Shown here: in pieces, positions 34,973 to 44,087 of the stretch
Layout: every line of letters starts with the position of its first letter
Numbering within the stretch: position 1 is the first letter of the stretch
Assembly (NCBI GenBank): GCA_034669965.1
Contig: JAXMOK010000014.1
Location: 13,566 to 77,565, forward strand
DNA length: 64,000 nucleotides
Source: HXMU1420-13 sp034669965
GTDB taxonomy: Bacteria; Bacteroidota; Rhodothermia; Balneolales; Balneolaceae
Direction: 5' to 3'
The notes under the pieces: generated by a model
What the model was told of the DNA's origin: nothing
The model's input: only the letters and a program-made list of their open reading frames with translations
The model's database searches: none
Position numbers and translations under genes: made by a program

Positions 34973-35130
34973 AAAGAGTAAAATCTTTGTCATTTCGAAC
35001 GGAGAGAGCGCCAAAGGCATTCCTACGGTAAAATCTACTCACGAACTTCAGCTGTCAGACTATACCCCTAATTCTTAATTGAGCAATTCTTAATTCTTAA
35101 TTGAGTAAAAGGCCTTCGCCGCGGGATGAC
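34973..35130. repeat. 158-bp direct repeat, copy 2
   Basis: Same orientation and length as copy 1 (33923-34080), 155 of 158 bases identical, distance 1050 bp. The two copies bracket the PIN/antitoxin operon. Confidence 0.92.
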
Positions 35131-35213
35131 TTGAAACCTTTCTCCTGAATCCTTTCACCATTCTCCTTCAATGCGCCACAAAAGCACCAAACCAAGAAAA
35201 GATGATTCACCAA

Positions 35214-35257
35214 GCGAAGTACTTTTCCCCTAGGGACGCCCTTGGCGAGTGCTTCGC
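35214..35257. repeat. Inverted repeat with GCGAAGTACT arms
   Basis: GCGAAGTACT ... AGTGCTTCGC, one mismatch, 24-bp loop that itself contains GCC-CTT-GGC. REP-like foldback. Confidence 0.6.
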
Positions 35258-35431
35258 GATAATAGAGGTCAAGATTTGCCCTTTGTATAGCTCAATATCC
35301 CGGCCTTCGCCGCGGGATGACAAAAACTGTGCTTGTTCTTTTTGGATCGTGCAATTCTTAATTGGATAATTCTTATTTGATCTTGATCCTTTCTCCTGAT
35401 CCCTTCCTCCATTCCCTTAAATCTTTGATAC

Positions 35432-35468
35432 AAAAAAACCTCATCCGATTTTCAACAGATGAGGTTTT
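35432..35468 (-). terminator. Terminator of the TonB receptor/SGNH operon
   Basis: 11-bp stem AAAACCTCATC / GATGAGGTTTT, followed on the minus strand by a seven-T run; just beyond the SGNH gene stop. Confidence 0.9.
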
Positions 35469-35487
35469 AAAATGTTGGTTATTAAAC

Positions 35488-37128
35488 TTACTGCTCGGTC
35501 AAACAATCACCTACGCCACAAACAACCACTGATGGCAAGTTTGTAACATTGATGGATGGCAGGTTCGCTCCAAACTTGGCTTCAATCACACCTAACATTT
35601 CGTTAGCTATAATTGCATAACCACGAGGGTTAGGATGCACACCATCGGTTGAAAGAATACCATTTGGTGAAAAGTCTGGCTCTAGATTAATACCTTCGTA
35701 TGTTATACCTGGAACACCATCACTAAAACCGAAGATATCATAGAAAACACCAGATGGACTGTTCGTATCATGTAAAGCTAAACGACTAGAGTTTGCTGCA
35801 ACAGCATTACTGATAGTTGCATTAAATTGCGCTCTTCGAGTTTCGATTGCAACTTGTTCGGCTAGCGTTAAGTAATACTGATCGCCACTAAGTGAGCCAT
35901 CTGTATTAAAACCTAGAGGGATTACTACCCCAATAGCTTTTGTTGCGTCACCGGCAAATGCAGTTCCAAGCACAGATCCCGCACTTAAAAGAACAAGTTC
36001 GCCTTGTACCATTGGTCGAGATTGCTCATAGGGTACTAAAGCAGCGCGTTGTTCGGCATTAATCTGGCCAAATGTTTGAAGTGAATTGAAACATCCTTCA
36101 AGATCATCTAACTCTTCATCGATGGCTAGAATTGGGTTATTACCTTCAGAATAAGAGATTAACCTTCTTGCAGCATCTTGCGCAGAGATCGCATTAAATG
36201 GTGCGCTTGCACAAGCTTGAATTGCTCCGTTTACAGAAGCTACGCCATCATTAATTGCACTTGCTGTTGCCGCATCTAAAGCAATGTTATTCCAAACTAC
36301 AGCCTGGAATACAGGCAATCCTAAAATAAATGGGATATTAGATACAACGCCTTTAGCCTGAGAACCACCCATTAATGTTGCAATAACTCCATTATAGCGC
36401 TGTTCAAAGTCAGCGGCTGAAGTAAATATAGCTTCATTGGCACCACCTGAGGCTGCATATCCCAACACGTCATTGTTTCCAATCCACAAAGTGAAAAACG
36501 TAGGTTGAGTTGCTAATGCATCATTTAGAATAGTTGATCCGTTTGCTCCATCTTGGCTAGGGCTACTTGCAAAACGCTTGTAGAATGGATTAAACGCTGG
36601 ATTCTGTGGAATATCAGGACCACCTGTAGCAGGCGTTAAAAGCTGACCAACTTGTATACCAGGTACACCAAAGTTGTGAACTTGCGGGCCGCTATAAGGA
36701 GATGGCAGGTCACCGCCAAGTGTAGGTGTTGGTACACGTTGAACTACATCAAGTTTGAATCGACCTAAAATGGTACTGCCCTGAGGGTTAGGAACTACTG
36801 TATTAAACCCTTTTTCGGAGTTAATATCGGGTTGATTGAAGGTGATACCACCATCAACAGTAACTCCCAATTGTGCAGCCATCATTGCCGGGTAGGACAT
36901 TTGTTGGCCCATGTTATAAAGTGCTCCATCCGCATATCCTGCAACAAGCGAATTTCCTATGGCTACAAAGGTAGAAAAATCTGCATCTCCTGAAGTGTAT
37001 TCAGGAGTTGTAGGTAATGGATTATCTTCTAACCGTTCGTTGATCAGAGAATCTCCTTGTCCGTCGCAGGCATTGAACAGAACAGCCAGAGAAAGTACTA
37101 GAAATATTGATTTATATGATTTTTTCAT
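35488..37128 (-). CDS. SGNH/GDSL-hydrolase lipoprotein paired with TonB receptor
   Basis: 546 aa lipoprotein (signal ends LFNACDGQG, Cys21). SGNH blocks: I = FVAIGNSLVAGYADGAL (nucleophile Ser60, GNS instead of GDS), III = LWIGNNDVLGYA, V = STDGVHPNPRGYAII (Asp/His). Much longer than usual SGNH enzymes, with Ala-rich insertions. It lies 15 bp below the TonB-dependent receptor gene, so it is probably a surface or periplasmic partner that hydrolyses esters of the receptor's substrate. Pairing of this kind recurs in Bacteroidota; the substrate is unknown. Confidence 0.85.
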   Translation of the reverse strand: MKKSYKSIFLVLSLAVLFNACDGQGDSLINERLEDNPLPTTPEYTSGDADFSTFVAIGNSLVAGYADGALYNMGQQMSYPAMMAAQLGVTVDGGITFNQPDINSEKGFNTVVPNPQGSTILGRFKLDVVQRVPTPTLGGDLPSPYSGPQVHNFGVPGIQVGQLLTPATGGPDIPQNPAFNPFYKRFASSPSQDGANGSTILNDALATQPTFFTLWIGNNDVLGYAASGGANEAIFTSAADFEQRYNGVIATLMGGSQAKGVVSNIPFILGLPVFQAVVWNNIALDAATASAINDGVASVNGAIQACASAPFNAISAQDAARRLISYSEGNNPILAIDEELDDLEGCFNSLQTFGQINAEQRAALVPYEQSRPMVQGELVLLSAGSVLGTAFAGDATKAIGVVIPLGFNTDGSLSGDQYYLTLAEQVAIETRRAQFNATISNAVAANSSRLALHDTNSPSGVFYDIFGFSDGVPGITYEGINLEPDFSPNGILSTDGVHPNPRGYAIIANEMLGVIEAKFGANLPSINVTNLPSVVVCGVGDCLTEQ

Positions 37129-37143
37129 GTCTGTAAAGCCTTA

Positions 37144-40020
37144 TTAGTTCAAGAATTGATCGAAAGTAATCGAGAAGTAGTAAATCGCGCCTAGGCTCGG
37201 GTTTGCTAACGAGGTAGTATAACGCTCGTTTAAGATATTACTTCCGCCAATCTTTAGAATGGTGTTTTGTGCTTTTAGCTTATAGCTGATTTGAGCATCA
37301 ACAGTGCCAAAAGCGTCGATTACGCCATCGCCAATAGACGACTGCCATACGTAAGCATCCTGCCAACGGTAAGTAACGTTGAAACCAAGGTTATCGGTTA
37401 CTTTACGATTTGCGAATTTAACATTGTATCTCCACTCTGGAGTATTGTAGCTGGCACGGAATCCTTGGTTAATTAAGTCATCTTCATCGAGAAGTTTGTT
37501 ATAAGAAACATTACCTCCCAAAGTATATCCACCTGATAAGGAATAATCGGCAGTAACTGCAAAACCGTGTGATCTCACTTTACCATCAGCGTTGATGTCG
37601 AACCCATAGCTTTGAGTTGCAAAAGACTGATTTGGATTGTTCGGGTCTTGACGGGTTACAACAGATTGCTTCCATGCATCAGAACCAACGGTGTATTCAG
37701 AACCTGGCTCGTTTTTCAGCCCTGCAGGGATTCCTTGAGTGAAAGTAACTTCAGCAATGAAGTCTGTGTATTCACTAAAGTAATAGTAGGCATCAATAAA
37801 TAATCGATTGTTGATTAACGACTTATACCCTACTTCCCAAGTCTGAATTTTTTCCGGTTGGAAATCATCAAATTCAAATTCTTCAACCAAAGCCATAGCT
37901 TGTGCAACAGATGCGCCACCTGCAATTGCAGCTCTGGCTTCTGGTACGCCGGTATACACTGTATTGGTTTCGAAGTTATATCGATCTACTAGTGCCGGGT
38001 TAGAACCAATCAAACGGCGTGATACTACATCTAAATCAATGAACTGATCCTGAGTAGTTGGGATTCGGAAACCACGTTGGAACGAAGCACGAATATTGTG
38101 GTTATCAGCAACGGTTATTATTGCGGAAGCACGTGGCGAAAGTTGGCCATCAAAATACTCGTTCTTATCATAACGGAATGAGGCACTCAAATCTAAGTTA
38201 CCATCCATTACTTGCTTACCGAATTGTGCAAATGCACCCCATTCGTCGATGTCGAACTCATCGCCATTGTCTTGTAATGCAAAGAGTGTTCCTTGCGATT
38301 CAAGTGCATATCGACGAACATTTACACCTGCTACAATTTGCACTTGCTCAGGGTCGATCATATTCGCAAAATTGTAGAAACCTTCTGCGTGGTATAGATT
38401 CGACTTATCTAAGAATTTTGCGCCCCCTTCAGAAATAGGTGTAGATCGGATTTGAGCAGCTAAGTCTTTGAATTCTTGAGAATCCGGTGATAATTGAGCT
38501 GCATCTGCTTGAGCACGTGCCTGCGCATGTGCTTGATCAACAGAAGCACCTTGAGTTCTAGCGCCTGCAAAGGTTGCAAAATATTGAGGCAGGTACGTTT
38601 GCTGGTTAATTAAAGAAGCTAATGTATTAGCAGCATACGAATCACCGGAGTTTTCTTGCGTAGTATAAGCTCGCAGGTAGAAATCAGGGTGGCGAAGCTC
38701 TACTTTTCCTGTCCATATAGAAAAGTCGTCAAGTACGAAGCGATCGTTTGCGGTATACACTGTACTTCCATAACCAATGTTATACTGGCCAACCAATTCG
38801 TAACTATCGTTTAGTCGATAGTGGAGTGCTGCCCCAAGTTTTAAACTTTCGGTAGTGTTATCCACAAAAGAATTTTCGCGGTAACCGGTTGGTGTAAATG
38901 CTCCTTCTATGCCATCAGGATATAATGTTCTGGTAGCAGCTGTTTGAGCGCCAGCAGCTCCACCACTAGCAATTACACCGTCAGCAATAGCTCCCATTGT
39001 TACAGTAAAATCACCATACACATTGGTACCATCATATAATCTTGGAATTGCTGCTTCAGATCGAGAAGAAGCACCTCGTTCAATTAAGCCTGATTGATCG
39101 CGATAATCAACGCCAATAAAATCGTTAGCTTTCAGATAGGAGACATTTGCTTTAAAAGCGAATTTGTTGTTGAAAGATTTTGCATATCTGGCACTGTAGC
39201 TTTGATACAGAGATGGATCTTCAACTTCACTATCAATATGGTTCACACCGGTTTTAATGGCTACTGATAATCCTTGATAGTCAAAAGCACTTTTTGAATT
39301 CATCAATAATATACCGTTGATGGCATTTGGCCCATATAGTGCTGAAGCCGCACCCGGAATCAATTCTACACTTTCTAAATCGAGTTCAGAAATACCTACC
39401 ACGTTACCAACGGCGAAGTTTAGCCCCGGTGCTTGGTTGTCGATACCATCAATCAACTGAACAAAACGGGTGTTACCGTTTGCTGCGAAACCACGTGTGT
39501 TGATGGATTTAAAGGTTATGGATTGAGTACTAAAATCAACCCCTTTTAGGTTACCAATAGCATCATAAAAGTTAGTGGACGCTGTTGCCTGAATGTCGAG
39601 TACATCAATTTTCTCGATAGATACCGGAGATTGCAGAATACTTTCTTCTACCCTAGAGGCAGAAATTACGACATCGCTACCGAAAATGGTCTGTTCTTCC
39701 ATTACGATCTCAAGTATTTCGTTATTAGAAGTAACCACAATTTCTTGAGGTTGAAATCCAATAATCGAGATAATTAGTGTTACCGGAGGATCCATATTTA
39801 TCTGCAAATTAAATGCACCATAAACATTGGTCGACGTTCCAATAATTTTATCTTTTACTCGAATATTTACCCCTACCAGAGGTTCACCACTTACATCGGT
39901 TACAATACCGGTTACTTCAGTATTTAATTCATCATTACCGGTGGCAGCATTTGCGTACTGTCCAACTCCGAGAATTAAACTGAGACACAGTATGATCAAG
40001 CTCCGTATCTGTTTACTCAT
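37144..40020 (-). CDS. TonB-dependent outer-membrane receptor
   Basis: 958 aa. Signal peptide (~1-25), a carboxypeptidase-regulatory-like domain (VTGIVTDVSGEPLVGVNIRVKDKIIGTSTNVYGAFNLQI, ~35-110), plug domain (~120-230; VVISASRVEESILQSPVSIEKID, FKSINTRGFAANGNTRFVQLIDGID, LDLESVELIPGAASALYGPNAINGILLMNSK), then a 22-strand-type barrel ending in the aromatic FSITFDQFLN. Imports an unidentified ligand using TonB energy. It heads a two-gene operon with the SGNH lipoprotein. A LacI-type box lies 120 bp upstream. Confidence 0.93.
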   Translation of the reverse strand: MSKQIRSLIILCLSLILGVGQYANAATGNDELNTEVTGIVTDVSGEPLVGVNIRVKDKIIGTSTNVYGAFNLQINMDPPVTLIISIIGFQPQEIVVTSNNEILEIVMEEQTIFGSDVVISASRVEESILQSPVSIEKIDVLDIQATASTNFYDAIGNLKGVDFSTQSITFKSINTRGFAANGNTRFVQLIDGIDNQAPGLNFAVGNVVGISELDLESVELIPGAASALYGPNAINGILLMNSKSAFDYQGLSVAIKTGVNHIDSEVEDPSLYQSYSARYAKSFNNKFAFKANVSYLKANDFIGVDYRDQSGLIERGASSRSEAAIPRLYDGTNVYGDFTVTMGAIADGVIASGGAAGAQTAATRTLYPDGIEGAFTPTGYRENSFVDNTTESLKLGAALHYRLNDSYELVGQYNIGYGSTVYTANDRFVLDDFSIWTGKVELRHPDFYLRAYTTQENSGDSYAANTLASLINQQTYLPQYFATFAGARTQGASVDQAHAQARAQADAAQLSPDSQEFKDLAAQIRSTPISEGGAKFLDKSNLYHAEGFYNFANMIDPEQVQIVAGVNVRRYALESQGTLFALQDNGDEFDIDEWGAFAQFGKQVMDGNLDLSASFRYDKNEYFDGQLSPRASAIITVADNHNIRASFQRGFRIPTTQDQFIDLDVVSRRLIGSNPALVDRYNFETNTVYTGVPEARAAIAGGASVAQAMALVEEFEFDDFQPEKIQTWEVGYKSLINNRLFIDAYYYFSEYTDFIAEVTFTQGIPAGLKNEPGSEYTVGSDAWKQSVVTRQDPNNPNQSFATQSYGFDINADGKVRSHGFAVTADYSLSGGYTLGGNVSYNKLLDEDDLINQGFRASYNTPEWRYNVKFANRKVTDNLGFNVTYRWQDAYVWQSSIGDGVIDAFGTVDAQISYKLKAQNTILKIGGSNILNERYTTSLANPSLGAIYYFSITFDQFLN

Positions 40021-40139
40021 AATCTGATCCTGATTTGTTTCTATTTAATTAAAAATAATTGTTAGCATAGCGTTATAGATGACGATATTTTAACACCGTT
40101 TTTTATTACCTCATAAAGAAAAGCCTGAATAACTTGTTA

Positions 40140-40153
40140 TGCAAGCGCTTCCA
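40140..40153. promoter_or_regulatory. LacI/cre-like operator upstream of the TonB receptor
   Basis: TGCAAGCGCTTCCA matches the TGNAANCGNNNNCA pattern of LacI-family operators at every fixed base; 120 bp above the receptor ATG and 103 bp above the divergent SGNH gene. Confidence 0.5.
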
Positions 40154-40255
40154 ATGTATAAATCGGGCAAAATTAATAAAAATGAGGCTTAACTCATGTT
40201 TATTTTTCTATAATAAATTGCTTTTCTTCAACCATTTAAAATCAACCCTTTAAGC

Positions 40256-40954
40256 GTGCCTAAGTATATAATACCAAACACCCTATTACTTCTAATCTTT
40301 GTTTTTATTGGATGTGCCAGCACTAATCCTGAAAAAAACAATTCGCCCAAAGCTACATTTTTAGCGCTTGGCGACTCTTATACAATCGGAGAGTCTGTGC
40401 CAGAAAATGAACGATGGCCGGTTCAATTAGCAGATCAATTAAATGAAAATGGATACAATTTCGCAGATCCCACTATAATCGCAACTACAGGTTGGACAAC
40501 CGCTGAACTTCTGGATGGCATTGCAGAGGTTCAGCCATCGCATGATTTCGATCTTGTTTCGCTCCTAATTGGCGTAAATAATCAATATCGGGGTTATGAT
40601 TTTGACATCTACAGGCAAGAACTTCCCGAACTGTTATCGCAAGCGATTGCCTTTGCCGATGGCGATACCTCTCGTGTTTTTATGGTGTCGATTCCAAATT
40701 ATGGAGTAACACCGTTTGGCCAATCCCGTGGGGAAGATAAAATCAGAGCAGAACTACTGGCATATGATCAATTTGCAGCCGAACTAGCCGCCCTGCATGG
40801 GATTCCTTTTATCAACATCACTCCTATTTCTGAGAAAGCAAAAGAGGATACATCCTATATCGCCTCCGATCAGTTGCATCCATCAGGAAAAATGTACAAA
40901 GAATGGGTAGAATTGATGCTGCCCGAAGTAATTAACATAATTGAAAGGCAATAG
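40256..40954 (+). CDS. SGNH/GDSL hydrolase lipoprotein
   Basis: 232 aa, GTG start. Lipobox FIGCAST (Cys20). SGNH blocks: LALGDSYTIGESV (Ser41), SLLIGVNNQYRG (block III, Asn), SDQLHPSGKMY (Asp and His). A compact esterase/lipase or acyl-ester hydrolase, membrane-anchored outside the cytoplasm. Divergent from the TonB receptor whose own partner is also SGNH; a functional link is possible but not shown. Confidence 0.88.
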   Translation: MPKYIIPNTLLLLIFVFIGCASTNPEKNNSPKATFLALGDSYTIGESVPENERWPVQLADQLNENGYNFADPTIIATTGWTTAELLDGIAEVQPSHDFDLVSLLIGVNNQYRGYDFDIYRQELPELLSQAIAFADGDTSRVFMVSIPNYGVTPFGQSRGEDKIRAELLAYDQFAAELAALHGIPFINITPISEKAKEDTSYIASDQLHPSGKMYKEWVELMLPEVINIIERQ

Positions 40955-41006
40955 ATAATAGTTTTGCTTTGTTTACACAACGAACTTTAAATGAATCTGA
41001 AATAAT

Positions 41007-41702
41007 ATGAAAAAAGGGATTTTACTCGCGGCTTTTATGATGATAGGACTTGGCTGCTCTGCAACTGCACAAACCACCAACGAGGAGAATGGAACTATTA
41101 ATATTTCGATGAGCGCTACAGAATACCTACCGGCTGATCGTATCATATTCAACATCAACTTAAATGCGGAAGACAAAACTCCTCGTCAGGCATATCAAAA
41201 GCATAAGCAACAAGAAGAGTTGCTCGCCCGATTATTGAAAGAATTTGATATCGAAGAAACGGATATCAAATTTCAGCCCATTCGTGTGGATAAAATGTAT
41301 CGCAATAATCGAAACGATATGTATTCGCGCACCAACCAACAGGTAAGTGTGACTTTTGATGATTTTGATATTTATGAAGAAATTCAGCTCACCTTGATTG
41401 AGAATAACTTCGATTCCTTTAATGGTTCATTTTCGAGTTCAATGTTAGAAGAAGGCAAAGAAAAGGCTTTGTTGAATGCTATTCAGTCTGCACGAGAACG
41501 TGCTATGATGATTGCTGATGCTTCAGGCGTTGAAATCGGTAATGTTTATACCATCAATTATTCCGAGCACACTGTACAACCAATGCAGGGCGCACAAATG
41601 GAAATGCGCATGATGGCAGACTCTGCGCCATCACTTATGGATTTCGATCAAGTGGTAAGTGTGACTTCTAATATCTCCATCCAATTCAGAATTGCTGATT
41701 AA
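41007..41702 (+). CDS. SIMPL-domain (DUF541) secreted protein
   Basis: 231 aa with a signal peptide (MKKGILLAAFMMIGLGCSATAQ; a lipoprotein Cys17 is possible). SIMPL/DUF541 pattern: INISMSATEYLPADRIIFNINLNAEDKTPRQAYQKHKQQEELLARLLKEFDIEETDI..., then KEKALLNAIQSARERAMMIADASGVEIGNVYTINY. Periplasmic or surface family of unclear function, linked to envelope stress in some bacteria. Its stop overlaps the convergent PIG-L gene by four bases. Confidence 0.88.
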   Translation: MKKGILLAAFMMIGLGCSATAQTTNEENGTINISMSATEYLPADRIIFNINLNAEDKTPRQAYQKHKQQEELLARLLKEFDIEETDIKFQPIRVDKMYRNNRNDMYSRTNQQVSVTFDDFDIYEEIQLTLIENNFDSFNGSFSSSMLEEGKEKALLNAIQSARERAMMIADASGVEIGNVYTINYSEHTVQPMQGAQMEMRMMADSAPSLMDFDQVVSVTSNISIQFRIAD

Positions 41703-42616
41703 TCCGGCTGAATAGTATTTACAGCTTCAAAATAGGTGGATGTCTTTTCGATACCACCTTTGCCGTTAATTTCTAAATACCAATACTGCTCGATGATTCC
41801 AGTGGAGTTTTGCATCAACAACTGCATGGTTCCCTGCGATTTATGCTCGGCAATCACCCAATTTGCAATGATGTTGTAATTCAGCCGATCATTGTAACCA
41901 AAGGTTTGATTTCGGTCGAACTCGAAAGTCACTCCTTCCATCACTTGTGTATTTGGATGTCCGTCTAGCATAGAAAACTCCACTCCGGGATCTTCGGCTC
42001 CTCTTCGAACAAAAGCTTGTAAGGCAATCGGACGAGCATCCTCAGATAAGCGTTCCATGGCTTGTAATGCTAAAACAGCCGATGCCTTGTGATGCCCATG
42101 AAATCCTTCAAACGGTAACATCAGAAATAGGAAATCATAGTCCCCTTCTTGCATGATTTCTTCTAAACGATTAACCACACGCTCTGTGTTCCAATTTTCC
42201 AGCGTTTCTTCTACATCAAGAGTGTAATAAAAATCGGGTTCATCAAAGAAAAAGTAATTCCGGATTCCAACCACATCGCCACCGGCCATGAGTTCTTTCT
42301 TTCGGATTCCCGGCAAATAGGCTCTACCTACTTCTTCTTTATCCAGCTCTAAACCATATACGTAATTGCCCAATGTCGAATATCGATAACCACCCTCACC
42401 GTTTGTCATAAGGGCTAGATCAACGGTTCCGCCTAGTAATTTCGTGGTTTTAAATATAGTAGCAGAAAATAATGCGTCGTCATCGGGATGAGCCGTTACT
42501 AATAACACTTTCGGTTGATAATCGAGCGTTGTTTGGCCGAACGCACTAATCGAAAATAGTACTGCCAGCGCTATTGAACATATGATTTTAATAGATTTCC
42601 GAATACGAAGTTTCAT
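41699..42616 (-). CDS. PIG-L family deacetylase, exported
   Basis: 305 aa from ATG 42616, chosen because it gives a clear signal peptide (KSIKIICSIALAVLFSISAFGQ) and lies four bases below tesA; the longer frame runs into tesA. Zinc-binding motif AHPDDDALFS (His43, Asp45/46) and the later FHGHHKAS His match the PIG-L/LmbE family that removes N-acetyl groups from sugars such as GlcNAc derivatives. Being exported is less usual and suggests a periplasmic or surface substrate. Confidence 0.9.
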   Translation of the reverse strand: MKLRIRKSIKIICSIALAVLFSISAFGQTTLDYQPKVLLVTAHPDDDALFSATIFKTTKLLGGTVDLALMTNGEGGYRYSTLGNYVYGLELDKEEVGRAYLPGIRKKELMAGGDVVGIRNYFFFDEPDFYYTLDVEETLENWNTERVVNRLEEIMQEGDYDFLFLMLPFEGFHGHHKASAVLALQAMERLSEDARPIALQAFVRRGAEDPGVEFSMLDGHPNTQVMEGVTFEFDRNQTFGYNDRLNYNIIANWVIAEHKSQGTMQLLMQNSTGIIEQYWYLEINGKGGIEKTSTYFEAVNTIQPD

Positions 42617-42620
42617 AGTA

Positions 42621-43250
42621 CTAATTTCTTTTTTTGATAATGGGGTAAAGGGATTCCCAAATTGTTTGAGCCACAATTTCATGACCTTTTTCGTTGGGAT
42701 GAATTTGATCAGCCAGCATAAATTCGTCGTAGCCACCAACTTTATCTAAAATGGTTGGGATGAGCATCAGATCATTCTCTTCAGCCAGTTCGGGATACAA
42801 ATTCATGAATTCCTGCGTGTATTCAATGCCTAAATTTGGGGGTACCTGCATTCCAGCGATGATAATTTCCATGCCGGGATATTTTTCTAGAGCATTATCT
42901 ATAATCGTTTGTAGGTTTTGTTTTGTGGATGATAAATCGATGCCGCGAAGTCCATCGTTGCCTCCCAATTCAAGTATCATTACATCCACTTTACGCTGCA
43001 GCACCCAATTTATTCGTCGTGCACCACCGGCTGAGGTTTCACCGCTCAATCCACCGTTTATTATCTCATAGTTCAATCCCACCGAGTCGATTTTTTCTTG
43101 TAGAACTGCCGGAAAGGCTTGATTGGGTTCTAAACCATAACCTGCCGTGATGCTATCCCCAAAAACGAGAATGGTTTTCTTTTCCTGAGCAAAGCTTGTC
43201 ATCGAGTAAAAAGTAATCAGTATTAAAAATGATAAAATTCTGTAAGTCAT
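42621..43250 (-). CDS. tesA: TesA-like arylesterase / lysophospholipase
   Basis: 209 aa SGNH hydrolase with signal peptide (~1-21). Blocks: VFGDSITAGYGL (Ser33), NGGLSGETSAGG, LELGGNDGLRGI, ADQIHPNEKGHEIVAQ (Asp/His). Very like Escherichia coli TesA/thioesterase I in order and length. Gene order supports it: tesA is divergent from an ABC pair of ybbA-ybbP type, as in Proteobacteria. Forms an operon with the PIG-L deacetylase downstream. Confidence 0.93.
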   Translation of the reverse strand: MTYRILSFLILITFYSMTSFAQEKKTILVFGDSITAGYGLEPNQAFPAVLQEKIDSVGLNYEIINGGLSGETSAGGARRINWVLQRKVDVMILELGGNDGLRGIDLSSTKQNLQTIIDNALEKYPGMEIIIAGMQVPPNLGIEYTQEFMNLYPELAEENDLMLIPTILDKVGGYDEFMLADQIHPNEKGHEIVAQTIWESLYPIIKKRN

Positions 43251-43373
43251 TAGTTGAAATCGTAAATAATTTTAAACTTTTGAAAACCTGTAACGTAATT
43301 GTGCCCCAATTTGTTCGGAATGAAAATAATATCTCTTTAGGTTAAACATCCTAAATAAACGCAAAAGGCTATC

Positions 43374-44087
43374 GTGACAAAAATATTAGAAGTAAAAGAA
43401 TTAACCCGGGTTTTTAAAAGCGGAACCCGAGAGCTCACCGTTGTTAATAATATCAATTTTGGAATAGAAGAAGGAACAACCTGCGCTATTGTTGGGCCTT
43501 CAGGTAGTGGAAAAACCACATTACTCGGTTTGTGCGCCGGATTAGATCGGCCAACTTCTGGTGTGGTAAACCTTACAGGAACAACGATCAATTCATTAAG
43601 CGAAGATGAACGAGCAACCGTTCGTAACAAACACGTAGGCTTTGTTTTCCAAACTTTTCAACTCGTTCCAACTCTAACCGCTCTCGAAAATGTAATGGTT
43701 CCTCTCGAATTGCGTGGCGAGGCAACTTCCGGTGTACGAAAACGAGCGATAGAACTACTTACAGAAGTTGGTTTGGGCGATCGGGTACATCATTACCCTA
43801 CTCAGCTCTCGGGAGGGGAACAGCAACGTGTGGCTATAGCGCGGGCGTTTATCAATCAGCCTAAAATCCTATTCGCTGATGAGCCAACCGGGAATTTAGA
43901 CACCGAAACGGGTGAACATATCGAAGAGTTGATTTTTAACCTTAATAAGAGCGAAAGGACCACGCTTGTGTTGGTTACACACGATATCGAACTCGCAAAC
44001 AAATGTGATCGAATTATCCGCCTTAAAAATGGAAAAGTAGAAAGCGATGAACTCGTTTCAATTAATGAAACTGAGGTAGCCGGATAA
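43374..44087 (+). CDS. ybbA: ABC transporter ATPase, YbbA/LolD type
   Basis: 237 aa, GTG start. Walker A GPSGSGKT, Q loop FQTFQLVPTLTALENV, signature LSGGEQQRVAIARAF, Walker B ILFADEPTGNLD, H loop VTHD. Belongs to the MacB/LolD-like ATPases that power FtsX-type permeases rather than solute pumps. The stop shares its last base with the permease ATG. Position opposite tesA identifies it as YbbA. Confidence 0.92.
   Translation: MTKILEVKELTRVFKSGTRELTVVNNINFGIEEGTTCAIVGPSGSGKTTLLGLCAGLDRPTSGVVNLTGTTINSLSEDERATVRNKHVGFVFQTFQLVPTLTALENVMVPLELRGEATSGVRKRAIELLTEVGLGDRVHHYPTQLSGGEQQRVAIARAFINQPKILFADEPTGNLDTETGEHIEELIFNLNKSERTTLVLVTHDIELANKCDRIIRLKNGKVESDELVSINETEVAG

Larger units (their letters stand above)
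35131..35487. other. Intergenic region, 357 bp, repeat-rich
   Basis: Non-coding stretch below the SGNH lipoprotein gene. Holds an inverted repeat (35214-35257), a third copy of the short repeat tail GGCCTTCGCCGCGGGATGAC (35302-35321), further AATTCTTAATTGG motifs and a strong terminator. Confidence 0.6.

Noticed and set aside
33923..35130. Insertion sequence with long direct ends
   Set aside because: No transposase frame and no terminal inverted repeats; only the PIN/antitoxin genes lie between the repeats.
41699..42739. Longer PIG-L start at 42739
   Set aside because: It would run 119 bp into tesA and bury the signal peptide; ATG 42616 is clean.
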